DNA from: Pseudomonas iranensis
GTDB lineage: Bacteria > Pseudomonadota > Gammaproteobacteria > Pseudomonadales > Pseudomonadaceae
Length of the DNA stretch: 64,000 nucleotides
Direction: 5' to 3'
Assembly (NCBI RefSeq): GCF_014268585.2
Contig: NZ_CP077092.1
Location: 186,001-250,000, forward strand
Shown piece after piece: positions 24,543-34,501 of this stretch. The translations under genes and the position numbers were made by a program. The notes under the pieces were generated by a model, which saw only the letters and a program-made list of their open reading frames with translations, had not been told where the DNA came from and ran no database searches. The first letter of the stretch is position 1; every line of letters starts with the position of its first letter.

Positions 24543-25340
24543 TTAAGTTGGCTGAGCAGCAGCAATGCGTGAATTTTTGCGCTGACGACGAACCATCTCG
24601 CCCGCCAGAGCCAGATAGGCCAGGGCGCCACGCGATTGCTTGTCGTAAGCCAGCGCCGGCATGCCGTAGCTCGGTGCTTCGGCCAGGCGGATGTTGCGCG
24701 GGATCACCGTGTCGTACAGCTGATCGCCGAAGTGTTCCTTGAGCTGCGCCGAAACATCGTTCATCAGGCTCAGGCGCGGGTCGTACATGGTCCGCAGCAG
24801 GCCTTCGACTTTCAGGTTCGGATTGAGCAGTTCAGCGATGCGCTTGATGTTATCCACAAGGTCGCTCAAACCTTCCAGCGCAAAGTATTCGCATTGCATA
24901 GGGATAATCACCCCGTCAGCGGCGACCAGTGCGTTGAGTGTGAGCATCGACAGCGACGGTGGGCAGTCGATCAGAATGTAATCGTAGTTGTCCCGGATCG
25001 GCGCCAGCGCGCTGCGCAGACGGCTTTCCTTCATCTGCATTTCCAGCAGCACCACTTCGGCCGCGGTCAGATCGCGGTTGGCCGGCAGCAGTTGATAACC
25101 GCCGTGCTCGGAGAAGTGCATGGCCTGGCCGAGGTCGCATTCACCGATCAGCAGATCGTAGACCGAGTTTTCCAGACCATGTTTATCCACACCGCTACCC
25201 ATGGTGGCGTTGCCCTGTGGATCGAGATCGATCAACAGCACCCGGCGCTTGGTCGCGACCAGGGATGCTGCGAGGTTGATGCAGGTGGTGGTTTTGCCCA
25301 CACCACCCTTCTGGTTCGCTATCGCGAATACCTTAGCCAT
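24543..25340 (-). CDS. parA: Chromosome partitioning ATPase ParA (Soj)
   Basis: Walker-type ATPase of 265 residues that drives origin segregation with ParB. The deviant Walker A KGGVGKTT lies at 11-18; the ATPase region DPQGNATMG and the segment LIDCPPSLSMLT complete the nucleotide site. The start chosen is ATG at 25340 (MAKVFAIANQ), not the in-frame codon 18 bases upstream, because this is the family N-terminus. It lies 18 bases downstream of rsmG. Two exact DnaA boxes fall within the gene (24850, 25183). Confidence 0.97.
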   Translation of the reverse strand: MAKVFAIANQKGGVGKTTTCINLAASLVATKRRVLLIDLDPQGNATMGSGVDKHGLENSVYDLLIGECDLGQAMHFSEHGGYQLLPANRDLTAAEVVLLEMQMKESRLRSALAPIRDNYDYILIDCPPSLSMLTLNALVAADGVIIPMQCEYFALEGLSDLVDNIKRIAELLNPNLKVEGLLRTMYDPRLSLMNDVSAQLKEHFGDQLYDTVIPRNIRLAEAPSYGMPALAYDKQSRGALAYLALAGEMVRRQRKNSRIAAAQPT

Positions 25341-25358
25341 TCTTGCTTGTGTTCCCAA

Positions 25359-26003
25359 TCATGCCGTGCGGCGCAGTATCAGCAGATGGCGTTGGCCTTG
25401 GCAACCGGGGACGGCCAGGGCGTGTTCGCTATCGAGTTTGAAATCTGCCGGCAATGCTACCAGCTCATCGGCCGGATGAACGCCCTTCATTGCCAGCCAG
25501 CGTGTATCGGCATCGCCCAAGTGGCGAGTCCAGTTGGTGAAGTTTTCCATGCTGCTGAAGGCCCGGGAAATGATCCCGTTGAACGGCTGCGCAGGCTGGA
25601 AGGCTTCGACGCGACTGTGGATAACTTGGAGGTTATCCAGTTTCAGCTCCAGTTTGACCTGAGTCAGGAAGCGGGTTTTCTTGCCGTTGCTGTCCAGACA
25701 GGTCACCTGCGAGTCCGGGTACAGGATCGCCAGCGGGATACCAGGCATGCCACCGCCACTGCCGACATCGAGCCAGCGACCGTTTTCGATAAACGACATC
25801 ACGCTGAGACTATCGAGCAAATGCCGCGAAACCATTTCGTCCGGATCGCGCACAGCGGTCAGGTTGTAGGCCTGGTTCCATTTGATCAACAGGGCCAGAT
25901 AACCCAGCAGCAATTCATGCTGGGTTTCTGTGAGATTGACACCGAGCTCGCGGGCTCCTGTGGATAACTCTTCGGCGTGTTGCGAAGTGACCTTGGCACT
26001 CAA
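25359..26003 (-). CDS. rsmG: 16S rRNA (guanine-527-N7)-methyltransferase
   Basis: Methylates G527 in the 530 loop of 16S rRNA using S-adenosylmethionine. The 214-residue protein has the SAM-binding motif [16 protein letters not shown] near residue 76 and the family segment [20 protein letters not shown]. The start is a TTG at 26003 giving [13 protein letters not shown], which overlaps the mnmG stop; no ATG lies nearby. Two DnaA boxes (25616, 25959) are inside the gene. Confidence 0.95.
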   Translation of the reverse strand: MSAKVTSQHAEELSTGARELGVNLTETQHELLLGYLALLIKWNQAYNLTAVRDPDEMVSRHLLDSLSVMSFIENGRWLDVGSGGGMPGIPLAILYPDSQVTCLDSNGKKTRFLTQVKLELKLDNLQVIHSRVEAFQPAQPFNGIISRAFSSMENFTNWTRHLGDADTRWLAMKGVHPADELVALPADFKLDSEHALAVPGCQGQRHLLILRRTA

Positions 26004-27898
26004 GCGCTTTGCTCCAACTGACGGCCCGCGCCGCGTTTTTTCAAATGAATCATCAACAGCGAAATCGCCGCCGGGGTTACGCCCGGGATCCGCGAAGCCT
26101 GGCCCAGCGTTTCGGGACGTGTGGCGCCGAGCTTGCTCTGGATCTCCTTGGACAGACCGGAGATGTTGGTGTAATCGATATCCACAGGCAATTTCGTGTC
26201 TTCGCTGGCGCGCAGACGGGCGATTTCGTCCTGTTGGCGGTCGATGTAACCGGCGTATTTGGTCTTGATCTCGACCTGCTCGGCGACCTGTGGATCTTCG
26301 GCGCCCTGCCCGGTCACTTCGACCAGACCGGCGTAATCGATTTCCGGACGGCTCAACAGGTTGAGCAGGTTGTACTCGTGAGTCAGCGGCGTGCCGAATT
26401 TCTCGGCAATCGCATCCCCCTGCGGGGTGTTCGGCCGCACCCAGGTGCTTTTCAGGCGCTGTTCTTCAAGCTCGATGCTTTCGCGTTTCTTGCAGAAGAC
26501 CGCCCAACGCGCGTCATCGACCAGACCCAGCTCTCGGCCTTTTTCGGTAAGACGCAGGTCGGCGTTGTCTTCGCGCAGAATCAGGCGGTACTCGGCTCGC
26601 GACGTGAACATACGGTACGGCTCTTGGGTACCGAGGGTGATCAGGTCGTCGACCAGAACGCCGATGTACGCTTCATCGCGGCGCGGACACCAGGCTTCTT
26701 TGCCCTTCGCGCGCAGTGCAGCGTTGGCCCCGGCGAGCAGACCTTGAGCGCCAGCTTCTTCGTAACCGGTGGTGCCGTTGATCTGCCCGGCGAAAAACAG
26801 ACCACCGATGACTTTGGTTTCCAGGCTGTACTTCAGGTCGCGAGGATCGAAGTAGTCGTACTCGATCGCATAACCCGGACGCACGATGTGTGCGTTTTCC
26901 ATGCCGCGGATCGATTGCACTATCTGCAATTGCACGTCGAACGGCAGGCTTGTGGATATCCCGTTCGGATACAGCTCATGGGTGGTCAGACCTTCCGGTT
27001 CGATGAACACCTGATGGCTTTCCTTGTCGGCAAAGCGATGAATCTTGTCTTCGATCGACGGGCAATAACGCGGGCCGACGCCTTCGATTTCACCGGCAGC
27101 GGAATACATCGGCGAACGATCGAGGTTCGCCGCGATGATTTCGTGGGTGCGGGCATTGGTATGGGTGATCCAGCAACTGACCTGACGGGGATGCTGTTCC
27201 TTGTTGCCCATGAACGACATCACCGGAATCGGCGTATCGCCCGGTTGCTCGGTCATCACCGAGAAATCCACAGACTTGCCGTCGATACGCGGCGGTGTGC
27301 CGGTTTTCAGGCGACCGACACGCAGTGGCAACTCACGCAGACGGTGGGCCAGAGCAATCGACGGTGGATCACCGGCGCGACCGCCGGAGAAATTCTGCAA
27401 ACCGATGTGGATAAGTCCGCCGAGGAATGTACCAGTGGTCAACACCACGGAATCGGCGAAGAAACGCAGACCCATCTGTGTAACCACACCACGGACTTGC
27501 TCCTGCTCGACGATCAGGTCGTCAGCAGCCTGTTGAAATATCCACAGGTTCGGCTGGTTTTCCAGAATTTCGCGAACAGCTGCCTTGTAGAGAATCCGGT
27601 CGGCTTGCGCACGGGTCGCCCGTACGGCCGGACCTTTGCGGCTGTTCAACACGCGAAACTGGATGCCGCCCTTATCGGTAGCCATGGCCATCGCGCCGCC
27701 GAGGGCGTCGATTTCCTTGACCAGGTGGCTTTTGCCGATGCCTCCGATGGCCGGGTTACAACTCATGGCACCGAGGGTTTCCACGTTATGCGTCAGCAAC
27801 AGGGTTTTTGCCCCCATGCGTGCTGACGCCAGTGCTGCCTCGGTACCGGCATGACCGCCGCCGATGACGATCACTTCAAAACGGGAAGGGAAATCCAC
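26000..27898 (-). CDS. mnmG: tRNA uridine-34 5-carboxymethylaminomethyl modification enzyme MnmG (GidA)
   Basis: FAD-dependent partner of MnmE in modifying the wobble uridine of several tRNAs. The 632-residue protein begins with the dinucleotide-binding motif [12 protein letters not shown] and has [35 protein letters not shown] segments in the middle and the conserved C-terminal helical domain. Two adjacent GTG codons (27901 and 27898) could start; the second is chosen since it is six bases from a GAGG site and gives MDFPSRF. It overlaps rsmG and is separated from mnmE by the second origin-like region. Confidence 0.96.
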   Translation of the reverse strand: MDFPSRFEVIVIGGGHAGTEAALASARMGAKTLLLTHNVETLGAMSCNPAIGGIGKSHLVKEIDALGGAMAMATDKGGIQFRVLNSRKGPAVRATRAQADRILYKAAVREILENQPNLWIFQQAADDLIVEQEQVRGVVTQMGLRFFADSVVLTTGTFLGGLIHIGLQNFSGGRAGDPPSIALAHRLRELPLRVGRLKTGTPPRIDGKSVDFSVMTEQPGDTPIPVMSFMGNKEQHPRQVSCWITHTNARTHEIIAANLDRSPMYSAAGEIEGVGPRYCPSIEDKIHRFADKESHQVFIEPEGLTTHELYPNGISTSLPFDVQLQIVQSIRGMENAHIVRPGYAIEYDYFDPRDLKYSLETKVIGGLFFAGQINGTTGYEEAGAQGLLAGANAALRAKGKEAWCPRRDEAYIGVLVDDLITLGTQEPYRMFTSRAEYRLILREDNADLRLTEKGRELGLVDDARWAVFCKKRESIELEEQRLKSTWVRPNTPQGDAIAEKFGTPLTHEYNLLNLLSRPEIDYAGLVEVTGQGAEDPQVAEQVEIKTKYAGYIDRQQDEIARLRASEDTKLPVDIDYTNISGLSKEIQSKLGATRPETLGQASRIPGVTPAAISLLMIHLKKRGAGRQLEQSA

Positions 27899-28010
27899 CA
27901 CGCACCTCGTGCCTGCTTAAGTAGGTCATTCAGGAAATAGTTGAGCTCAGGTTTCTGGACCTGGTCGGCAAGTATAGGGACTTCGCCCTTTCTAAAGAAC
28001 CCTTTGCACA

Positions 28011-28312
28011 AAATTTAACCAGCTGTGGAGAACTCGAGGTTAAAAGAATAAAAAAGAGAGAAATTTATAAAACCTTTGTTTTTATGTTTATTCTTACTGA
28101 ACCACCTTTCTGTGGATACATCGCTACAGGCCTTATTTTTCAACATGTACAGAGATTCAAAACTCTGTGTTCATGTGGCAATGAGGCCATTGGATAACCG
28201 GTTTAAGCCTGTGGATGAATGGGGTGGTTATCCACAGCGTGGGTTATCTCCAGTTTTGAGGCCCTGTTATCAACCGCCCTCAGTGGCAGTTATTCACAGG
28301 GCTTAATCCACA
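28011..28312. other. Second origin-like region between mnmG and mnmE
   Basis: An A+T-rich stretch (about 28011-28105) is followed by a cluster of DnaA-box-like sites: exact TTATCCACA at 28228-28236, TTATTCACA at 28290-28298, and near matches at 28111 (TGTGGATAC), 28210 (TGTGGATGA) and 28304. The order and spacing of these elements, and much of the sequence between them, align with the oriC upstream of dnaA. Two putative origins have been discussed for Pseudomonas; this appears to be the second. Whether it fires is unknown. Confidence 0.65.
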
Positions 28313-28408
28313 AAAATTTGATGGACGAAGAGGTACCAGGCAGCCGAAAACCGCTCAGGGAGAAAAAATCTGCCCGGCACTCTTGGAGGATTTTAGAAAA
28401 GAGGGAAG

Positions 28409-28435
28409 CAGACAGGTCGCGAACGGACCTGTCTG
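28409..28435 (-). terminator. Intrinsic terminator of mnmE
   Basis: Arms CAGACAGGTC and GACCTGTCTG pair perfectly around a seven-base loop, 15 bases after the mnmE stop; on the minus strand it is followed by a pyrimidine-rich stretch with TTTT. It separates mnmE transcription from the second origin-like region. Confidence 0.8.
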
Positions 28436-28450
28436 TGAATAGCAGGAGGG

Positions 28451-29818
28451 TTATTTGCCGATGCAGAAGCTGGAGAAAATCCTTCCGAGCAAATCATCAG
28501 AGCTGAACGCCCCGGTAATTTCACCCAGCGAATGCTGAGCCTGGCGCAAATCCTCGGCGAGCAACTCGCCAGCGCCCGCCAGGGTCAGTTGCGCGCGGCC
28601 ATGTTCCAGTGCCGCGCTGGCGTGACGCAGTGCTTCCAGATGCCGGCGACGTGCGCTGAAGCTGCTTTCTGAAGTCTGCTCGTAACCCATGCACGCCTTG
28701 AGGTGGTCCCGCAGCAGATCGAGGCCTTCGGCGGACTTGGCGCTGAGACTGATGGTCACGTGGCCGTCGTCACTGGTTTCCAGAGAAACCGCTTCACCGG
28801 TCAGATCGGCTTTGTTGCGGATCAGGGTGACTTTCGCCGGGTCCGGTCGAGACTCGAGAAATTCTGGCCACAATGCAAAAGGATCCAGTGCCTCTGGTGC
28901 GGTCGCATCGACCACCAGTAAAACCCGATCCGCTTCACCAATGGCTTTCAAGGCCCGTTCAACACCGATCTTTTCCACATGATCATCGGTGTCACGCAGG
29001 CCTGCGGTATCGACAACGTGCAACGGCATACCGTCGATGTGGATATGTTCGCGCAGGATATCCCGCGTGGTGCCGGCAATCTCGGTGACGATGGCAGCCT
29101 CGCGACCGGCCAATGCATTCAACAGGCTGGATTTACCGGCATTCGGCCGGCCAGCGATGACGACTGTCATGCCATCGCGCAATAACGCGCCCTGCCCTGC
29201 TTCGCGCAGCACTGTGGATAACTCATCGCGTACTTTGTCGAGCATGCTCAGTACATGGCCGTCGGCGAGAAAGTCGATTTCCTCTTCCGGGAAGTCGATG
29301 GCGGCTTCGACGTAGATACGCAAGCCGATCAGTTGCTCGGTCAGGTTATGCACACGCTGGGAAAACGCACCCTGTAATGAACGCAGCGCATTGCGCGCAG
29401 CCTGTGCAGAACTGGCTTCGATCAAATCGGCGATTGCCTCGGCCTGGGCCAGATCGAGTTTGTCATTAAGGAAGGCGCGCTCGCTGAATTCCCCCGGACG
29501 GGCCAGACGACAACCCAGTTCCAGGCAGCGCTTGAGCAACATGTCCAGCACGATCGGGCCGCCGTGACCTTGGAGTTCCAGCACGTCTTCGCCGGTGAAC
29601 GAGTTCGGCCCCGGGAAATACAAAGCCAGACCTTCATCCAGCACTTGCCGGTCGTCACTGAAAAACGGCCCGTAATGGGCGTAACGCGGTTTCAGTTCTC
29701 GGCCGCTGATGGCTTTTGCCGCCATGCTGGCCAACGGCCCGGAAATACGGACGATGCCCACACCGCCGCGCCCTTGAGCAGTGGCGACAGCAGCGATAGT
29801 TTCACGGGGTGTGCTCAT
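28451..29818 (-). CDS. mnmE: tRNA modification GTPase MnmE (TrmE)
   Basis: GTPase partner of MnmG in wobble-uridine modification, 455 residues. The N-terminal tetrahydrofolate-binding domain ([21 protein letters not shown]) is followed by a helical domain into which the G domain is inserted (P-loop GRPNAGKSS near residue 224, switch region TTRD, NKADL motif). The C-terminus ends CIGK, with the essential Cys. The ATG at 29818 gives MSTPRETIA, so the 18-base in-frame extension is not used. A DnaA box lies at 29213. Confidence 0.97.
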   Translation of the reverse strand: MSTPRETIAAVATAQGRGGVGIVRISGPLASMAAKAISGRELKPRYAHYGPFFSDDRQVLDEGLALYFPGPNSFTGEDVLELQGHGGPIVLDMLLKRCLELGCRLARPGEFSERAFLNDKLDLAQAEAIADLIEASSAQAARNALRSLQGAFSQRVHNLTEQLIGLRIYVEAAIDFPEEEIDFLADGHVLSMLDKVRDELSTVLREAGQGALLRDGMTVVIAGRPNAGKSSLLNALAGREAAIVTEIAGTTRDILREHIHIDGMPLHVVDTAGLRDTDDHVEKIGVERALKAIGEADRVLLVVDATAPEALDPFALWPEFLESRPDPAKVTLIRNKADLTGEAVSLETSDDGHVTISLSAKSAEGLDLLRDHLKACMGYEQTSESSFSARRRHLEALRHASAALEHGRAQLTLAGAGELLAEDLRQAQHSLGEITGAFSSDDLLGRIFSSFCIGK

Positions 29819-29849
29819 AAAGCGGCATCCAGACAAAAGTGGCAGATAG

Positions 29850-29876
29850 CAAAACGCCCCACTAGGGGGCGTTTTG
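29850..29876 (-). terminator. Intrinsic terminator downstream of yidC
   Basis: An 11-bp stem (CAAAACGCCCC with GGGGCGTTTTG) around ACTAG lies 24 bases after the yidC stop on the minus strand. The stem ends in U-rich sequence in the direction of yidC transcription. An exact DnaA box (29884-29892) sits between it and the yidC stop. Confidence 0.8.
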
Positions 29877-29899
29877 AGTGGTGTTATCCACAGTGCAAG

Positions 29900-31579
29900 T
29901 TACGCCTCGGCTTTTTTCGTCGCCGCTTCGATCTTACGCGTGATGTACCACTGTTGCGCAATCGACAGGCAGTTGTTCACAACCCAGTACAGCACCAGAC
30001 CAGCAGGGAACCACAGGAAGAAGAAGGTGAAGATGATTGGCATCATTTTCATGACCTTCGCCTGCATCGGATCCGGAGGAGTCGGGTTCAGCTGCTGCTG
30101 GATGAACATGGTTGCGCCCATGATGATCGGCAGAATGAAGAACGGATCCTTGATCGACAGGTCAGTGATCCACAGCATGAACGGCGCCTGGCGCATTTCC
30201 ACGCTTTCCAGCAGCACCCAGTACAGCGACAGGAAGACCGGCATCTGTACGAGGATCGGCAAGCAGCCGCCCAGTGGATTGATCTTCTCTTTCTTGTACA
30301 GCTCCATCATGGCCTGCGACATTTTCTGCCGGTCATCGCCATGTTGCTCTTTCAGCGCAGCCAGTTTCGGTGCCACGGCACGCATGCGCGCCATCGATTT
30401 GTAGCTGGCAGCCGACAGCGGGAAGAAAATCCCTTTGATCAACATGGTCAGGAAGATGATCGACCAGCCCCAGTTACCGACAATGGCGTGGATATGTTGC
30501 AGCAGCCAGAAGATCGGCTGGGCAATGAACCACAGAATGCCGTAGTCGACGGTCAGTTCCAGACCTGGGGACAACTCTTTCAGCACAGCCTGGCTTTTCG
30601 GACCTGCGTACAGCACCGCGCTGGTTTCAACTTTTGCACCTGGAGCAGCGGTCAGAGTAGGACCGGTGTAACCGATGATGTAGTTGCCTTTGCTGTCTTT
30701 ACGGGTCTGGACGATGTTGTTTTCGCCCTTGGCCGGAATCCACGCAGTCACGAAGTAGTGCTGCAGCCAGGCTACCCAACCACCGGTGACGGTTTCCTTG
30801 AGCTGTGCCTTGTCCATGTCCTTCATCGACACTTTCTTGTACGGCTCGGAACTTGTCCACAGGGCGGCGCCCAGGTAAGTCGCGGTGCCGGTAGCAGTGG
30901 TAGACGACGGATCAGCGCTGGCGTCGCGCTTCAACTGGGCAAACATTGCGCCGTTCCAGGGCTGAGCGCTCTGGTTATCCACAATGTAGGAGACAGCAAC
31001 GTCGTACAGGCCACGTTTAACGGTGAAACGCTTGATGTAGTTGACGCCGTCCTTGCTGAATTTCAGGTCAACGACGAGTTGATCCTGACCGTCAGCCAGT
31101 TGGTAGACCTTCTTCTCCGAGGAATAAACCGGACGACCGGCCGGGTTTGCATCCGGGCCGTTGGTACCGATCAGACCGCTTTGCGCCAGATATACACGTT
31201 CGCCGCCGTTATCGAACAGCTGGAACGGAACGTCAGGACGATCCTGACGACGCGGATACAAAGGCAGAGTCAGTTGCGCAACGTCGCCACCCTGTGGATC
31301 GATCGCCAGATCGAGCACATCGGTCTTGACCTGAATCAGATCCTTGCTGGCGGCGACCGGCGTTTCGGCTGGTGCACTGGTATCGCTGGCGGCGCGCGGA
31401 ATATCGTCACTGGCGGCATTTGTGCCAGTGGCGGTGTCCGGCAAACCGGATGTAGTCGTACTGGAAGCAACATTCTGAGTCGGCAGGGCAGCCTGGCCAT
31501 AATCCTGGTTCCATTTAAGAACCATGACGTAGGACACGATTGCCAGGGCGACGATCAGGATCGTGCGTTTGATATCCAT
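29900..31579 (-). CDS. yidC: Membrane protein insertase YidC
   Basis: Inserts and folds inner-membrane proteins, alone or with SecYEG; the ATP synthase c and a subunits encoded nearby are classical clients. The 559-residue protein has an N-terminal membrane segment (RTILIVALAIVSYVMVL), a large periplasmic beta domain (about 60-340), and the C-terminal five-helix insertase core, including NWGWSIIFLTMLIKGIFFPLS and GGCLPILVQMPVFLSLYWVL. The tail KIEAATKKAEA is basic, as needed for ribosome contact. It is two bases downstream of yidD. Confidence 0.97.
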   Translation of the reverse strand: MDIKRTILIVALAIVSYVMVLKWNQDYGQAALPTQNVASSTTTSGLPDTATGTNAASDDIPRAASDTSAPAETPVAASKDLIQVKTDVLDLAIDPQGGDVAQLTLPLYPRRQDRPDVPFQLFDNGGERVYLAQSGLIGTNGPDANPAGRPVYSSEKKVYQLADGQDQLVVDLKFSKDGVNYIKRFTVKRGLYDVAVSYIVDNQSAQPWNGAMFAQLKRDASADPSSTTATGTATYLGAALWTSSEPYKKVSMKDMDKAQLKETVTGGWVAWLQHYFVTAWIPAKGENNIVQTRKDSKGNYIIGYTGPTLTAAPGAKVETSAVLYAGPKSQAVLKELSPGLELTVDYGILWFIAQPIFWLLQHIHAIVGNWGWSIIFLTMLIKGIFFPLSAASYKSMARMRAVAPKLAALKEQHGDDRQKMSQAMMELYKKEKINPLGGCLPILVQMPVFLSLYWVLLESVEMRQAPFMLWITDLSIKDPFFILPIIMGATMFIQQQLNPTPPDPMQAKVMKMMPIIFTFFFLWFPAGLVLYWVVNNCLSIAQQWYITRKIEAATKKAEA

Positions 31580-31581
31580 GA

Positions 31582-31827
31582 TTACTCGGCCATCGAAGAA
31601 GAACGGGAGGTAGGGACAGGTGGAACCGGGTCATAACCACCGGGATTCCACGGATGACAGCGACCTAAACGACGAAAGGTCAGCCAGCCACCGCGCAGAA
31701 GGCCATGATTTTCAATGGCTTCATACGCGTAGCAGGAACAACTGGGGTAGAAGCGACAGTGGCTGGCCATTAAAGGACTAATGGCATAGCGATAAAACTG
31801 GATCGGAACGAGTGCCAGTTTACGCAT
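31582..31827 (-). CDS. yidD: Membrane protein insertion efficiency factor YidD
   Basis: Small membrane-associated protein of 81 residues with an amphipathic N-terminus and the conserved Cys-rich core [21 protein letters not shown], characteristic of the YidD (DUF37) family. It supports YidC-dependent insertion. The start at 31827 overlaps the end of rnpA by eight bases and the stop is two bases from yidC, so rnpA-yidD-yidC are coupled. Confidence 0.95.
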   Translation of the reverse strand: MRKLALVPIQFYRYAISPLMASHCRFYPSCSCYAYEAIENHGLLRGGWLTFRRLGRCHPWNPGGYDPVPPVPTSRSSSMAE

Positions 31828-32221
31828 CGGTACTGTCTACCCCTACAGTTTCGGTTTTGACTGCCGGAACGGGCTTGTTGCGTGCCAGACGCTTCCAGAG
31901 TTTGCCGAAATGCTGAATCAATTCGGGGTTTTCTACATCACCCAAACCTTTGCGCGCGACGATAACGATGTCCCAGCCGACCAGTGAATCCTGGTGCAGA
32001 CGGAACGATTCGCGCATCAGACGTTTGAGGCGATTGCGCTCAACGGAGAGCTTTACGCTCTTTTTCCCGATAACCAGCCCGAGACGGGGGTGATCAAGAT
32101 CGTTGTTGCGTGCAAGGAGCAGGAGATTTTTCCCCGGAACCTTGCCGGTAGGGGAGTCAAAGACTGCCTTGAAATGCCGGGGGGTAAGCAGACGCTTTTC
32201 CCGACTGAAGTCCTGACTCAC
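31820..32221 (-). CDS. rnpA: Ribonuclease P protein component
   Basis: Basic protein subunit of RNase P, which matures tRNA 5' ends. The 133-residue form starts from GTG at 32221 ([17 protein letters not shown]), which gives the usual family N-terminus; the frame is open further upstream into rpmH, but those residues are not part of the family. The RNA-binding signature [15 protein letters not shown] is near residue 52. It begins 16 bases after the rpmH stop. The C-terminal tail ([12 protein letters not shown]) is variable in Pseudomonas. Confidence 0.93.
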   Translation of the reverse strand: MSQDFSREKRLLTPRHFKAVFDSPTGKVPGKNLLLLARNNDLDHPRLGLVIGKKSVKLSVERNRLKRLMRESFRLHQDSLVGWDIVIVARKGLGDVENPELIQHFGKLWKRLARNKPVPAVKTETVGVDSTDA

Positions 32222-32237
32222 CTCCAGTACCGGATTA

Positions 32238-32373
32238 TCAAACTGCCAGACGCGCACGACCTTTGGCGCGACGACGCGACAGGACTGCGCGGCCGTTCTT
32301 GGTAGCCATGCGAGCACGGAAACCGTGGGTACGAGCGCGTTTGATAGTGCTTGGTTGGAAAGTACGTTTCATG
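32238..32373 (-). pseudogene. rpmH: 50S ribosomal protein L34, reading frame broken by one extra base
   Basis: From ATG at 32373 the minus strand encodes [11 protein letters not shown], the L34 N-terminus, and from about 32339 down to the TGA at 32238-32240 it encodes [17 protein letters not shown] and the basic L34 tail ending RARLAV. The two parts are in different frames. The junction is a run of four T (32340-32343, plus strand) where an intact gene would have three, so the total is 136 instead of 135 bases. Read straight through, the frame ends near rnpA after about 53 residues. Everything else about the gene (position next to rnpA, leader, 44-codon size) is normal. L34 is a core ribosomal protein, so a sequencing or assembly error is the most likely explanation. 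Confidence 0.85.
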
Positions 32374-32479
32374 TCGTGTTACCTGGTTCGTCCACAACGG
32401 GCCGGAATGGCCCCCGTTTTAAGAGACCGGGGATTCTAGAGAAAGCAAGCCTTCAGGTCAATTTCCAACCAGCGTTTCC

Positions 32480-32871
32480 TTATAAATAGATCCGGGCAGG
32501 TTTTTAGCTTGAACGCCTGTCAGCCAGATATAGAAATAAAGAAGGGAATTATTTAAAGCTTTTCTGTAAAGCTTGTAAAAGCTAGGCACGCCATATTCTG
32601 TGGATAACTGCCATGAAGCCTTATTCCACGGGATGTACAGAGAATGACAACTACAGTGGAAAACCGTGTTCAGCCTGTGCTGCGCTATCGGATAAGCTGT
32701 GCGTGGAATGGCCTGTTATCCACAGGCTGGTTATCCACCGGGTTTAGCCCCCAGTTGTCCAGTGCCCTCAGAGGCGTTTATCCACAGGGCTTATTCACAT
32801 GCCGTTGGTCGCCTTTTAATGCGTTAACGCGTTGATAAATGATGGTGACGAACCTACCTGCATGTGGATAA
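32480..32871. other. oriC: Chromosomal replication origin oriC
   Basis: The rpmH-dnaA gap (32374-32938) is the usual Pseudomonas origin. An A+T-rich segment (about 32480-32590) that could serve as unwinding element is followed by DnaA boxes: exact 9-mers at 32599-32607 (reverse), 32716-32724, 32778-32786 and 32863-32871 (reverse), TTATTCACA at 32791-32799, and TTATCCACC at 32731-32739. A perfect palindrome GCGTTAACGC occupies 32821-32830. Gene direction switches here, leftward before and rightward after, consistent with bidirectional replication. The region also contains the divergent rpmH and dnaA promoters. Confidence 0.92.
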
Positions 32872-32938
32872 GTGAATCGCTCGCCGCTACAATGGCCGCT
32901 TGTTTTTGCCTCACCGGCTTTCAACTTAGGGGATATCC

Positions 32939-34462
32939 GTGTCAGTGGAACTTTGGCAGCAGTGCGTGGAGCTTTTGCGCGAAGAGCTGCCTGCCCAACA
33001 ATTCAACACCTGGATCCGTCCACTACAGGTCGAAGCCGAAGGCGACGAGTTGCGCGTCTACGCACCGAATCGTTTCGTGTTGGACTGGGTCAACGAAAAG
33101 TACCTGGGCCGCGTCCTTGAACTGCTGGATGAGCACGGCAATGGCTCGACGCCGGCGCTGTCCTTGTTAATAGGCAGCAAACGCAGCTCGGCACCTCGTG
33201 CCGCACCCAATGCGCCACTGGCTGCCGCGCAGGTTGCTCAGGCGCAGGCCAATAATGTGCCAGCGAGCAATCCGGCACCGACGCCAGCCCCTGCTCCGGC
33301 CAAGCGTTCCACACAGAAGGCCGCTGAAGTCAGTGAAGAGCCTTCCCGCGACAGCTTCGACCCGATGGCCGGTGCCGCTTCGCAGCAGGCCCCGGTTCGC
33401 GCGGAGCAGCGCACCGTGCAGGTAGAAGGTGCGCTCAAGCACACCAGTTACCTGAATCGCACGTTCACCTTCGAAAACTTCGTTGAAGGTAAATCCAACC
33501 AGCTCGCCCGTGCGGCGGCCTGGCAGGTGGCGGACAATCCCAAGCACGGTTACAACCCGCTGTTCCTTTATGGTGGCGTCGGCTTGGGTAAAACCCACTT
33601 GATGCACGCGGTGGGCAACCATCTATTAAAGAAGAATCCGAATGCCAAGGTCGTGTACCTGCATTCCGAGCGTTTCGTGGCCGACATGGTCAAGGCGCTG
33701 CAACTGAACGCTATCAACGAATTCAAGCGTTTCTACCGTTCGGTGGACGCCTTGCTGATCGACGATATTCAGTTCTTCGCTCGCAAGGAGCGTTCTCAGG
33801 AAGAGTTTTTCCACACCTTCAACGCGTTGCTTGAAGGTGGTCAGCAGGTCATTCTCACCAGTGACCGCTACCCGAAAGAAATTGAAGGCCTTGAAGAACG
33901 CCTAAAATCCCGCTTCGGCTGGGGCCTGACCGTTGCGGTCGAGCCGCCTGAGCTGGAAACCCGCGTGGCGATTTTGATGAAGAAAGCCGATCAGGCCAAA
34001 GTCGAGCTGCCCCATGACGCCGCGTTCTTCATTGCCCAGCGCATTCGCTCCAACGTCCGTGAGCTGGAAGGTGCGCTGAAACGCGTAATCGCCCACTCGC
34101 ACTTCATGGGCCGCGACATCACCATCGAGCTGATCCGCGAATCCCTGAAAGACTTGCTGGCGTTACAGGACAAACTTGTTTCTGTGGATAACATTCAGCG
34201 CACCGTCGCCGAGTATTACAAGATCAAGATTTCCGACCTGCTGTCCAAGCGCCGTTCGCGCTCGGTGGCTCGTCCGCGTCAGGTGGCCATGGCGTTGTCC
34301 AAGGAACTGACCAACCACAGCCTGCCGGAAATTGGCGATGTGTTTGGCGGCCGCGACCACACCACCGTGTTGCACGCCTGCCGCAAGATCAACGAACTTA
34401 AGGAATCCGACGCGGACATCCGCGAGGACTACAAGAACCTGCTGCGTACACTGACCACTTGA
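32939..34462 (+). CDS. dnaA: Chromosomal replication initiator protein DnaA
   Basis: AAA+ ATPase that binds DnaA boxes in oriC, opens the duplex and recruits helicase. The 507-residue protein starts at GTG ([16 protein letters not shown]). Domain I is residues 1-80; a long Ala/Pro-rich linker (about 85-165) is followed by the AAA+ core with Walker A GGVGLGKT at 212-219 and Walker B LLIDDIQF; the C-terminal box-binding helix-turn-helix includes [15 protein letters not shown]. One exact DnaA box (34193-34201) lies within its own coding sequence. dnaN follows after 39 bases. Confidence 0.98.
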   Translation: MSVELWQQCVELLREELPAQQFNTWIRPLQVEAEGDELRVYAPNRFVLDWVNEKYLGRVLELLDEHGNGSTPALSLLIGSKRSSAPRAAPNAPLAAAQVAQAQANNVPASNPAPTPAPAPAKRSTQKAAEVSEEPSRDSFDPMAGAASQQAPVRAEQRTVQVEGALKHTSYLNRTFTFENFVEGKSNQLARAAAWQVADNPKHGYNPLFLYGGVGLGKTHLMHAVGNHLLKKNPNAKVVYLHSERFVADMVKALQLNAINEFKRFYRSVDALLIDDIQFFARKERSQEEFFHTFNALLEGGQQVILTSDRYPKEIEGLEERLKSRFGWGLTVAVEPPELETRVAILMKKADQAKVELPHDAAFFIAQRIRSNVRELEGALKRVIAHSHFMGRDITIELIRESLKDLLALQDKLVSVDNIQRTVAEYYKIKISDLLSKRRSRSVARPRQVAMALSKELTNHSLPEIGDVFGGRDHTTVLHACRKINELKESDADIREDYKNLLRTLTT

Positions 34463-34501
34463 TGAACACCAGCGCAGCTTATTAAGGCAAGGGACTAGAC
34501 C

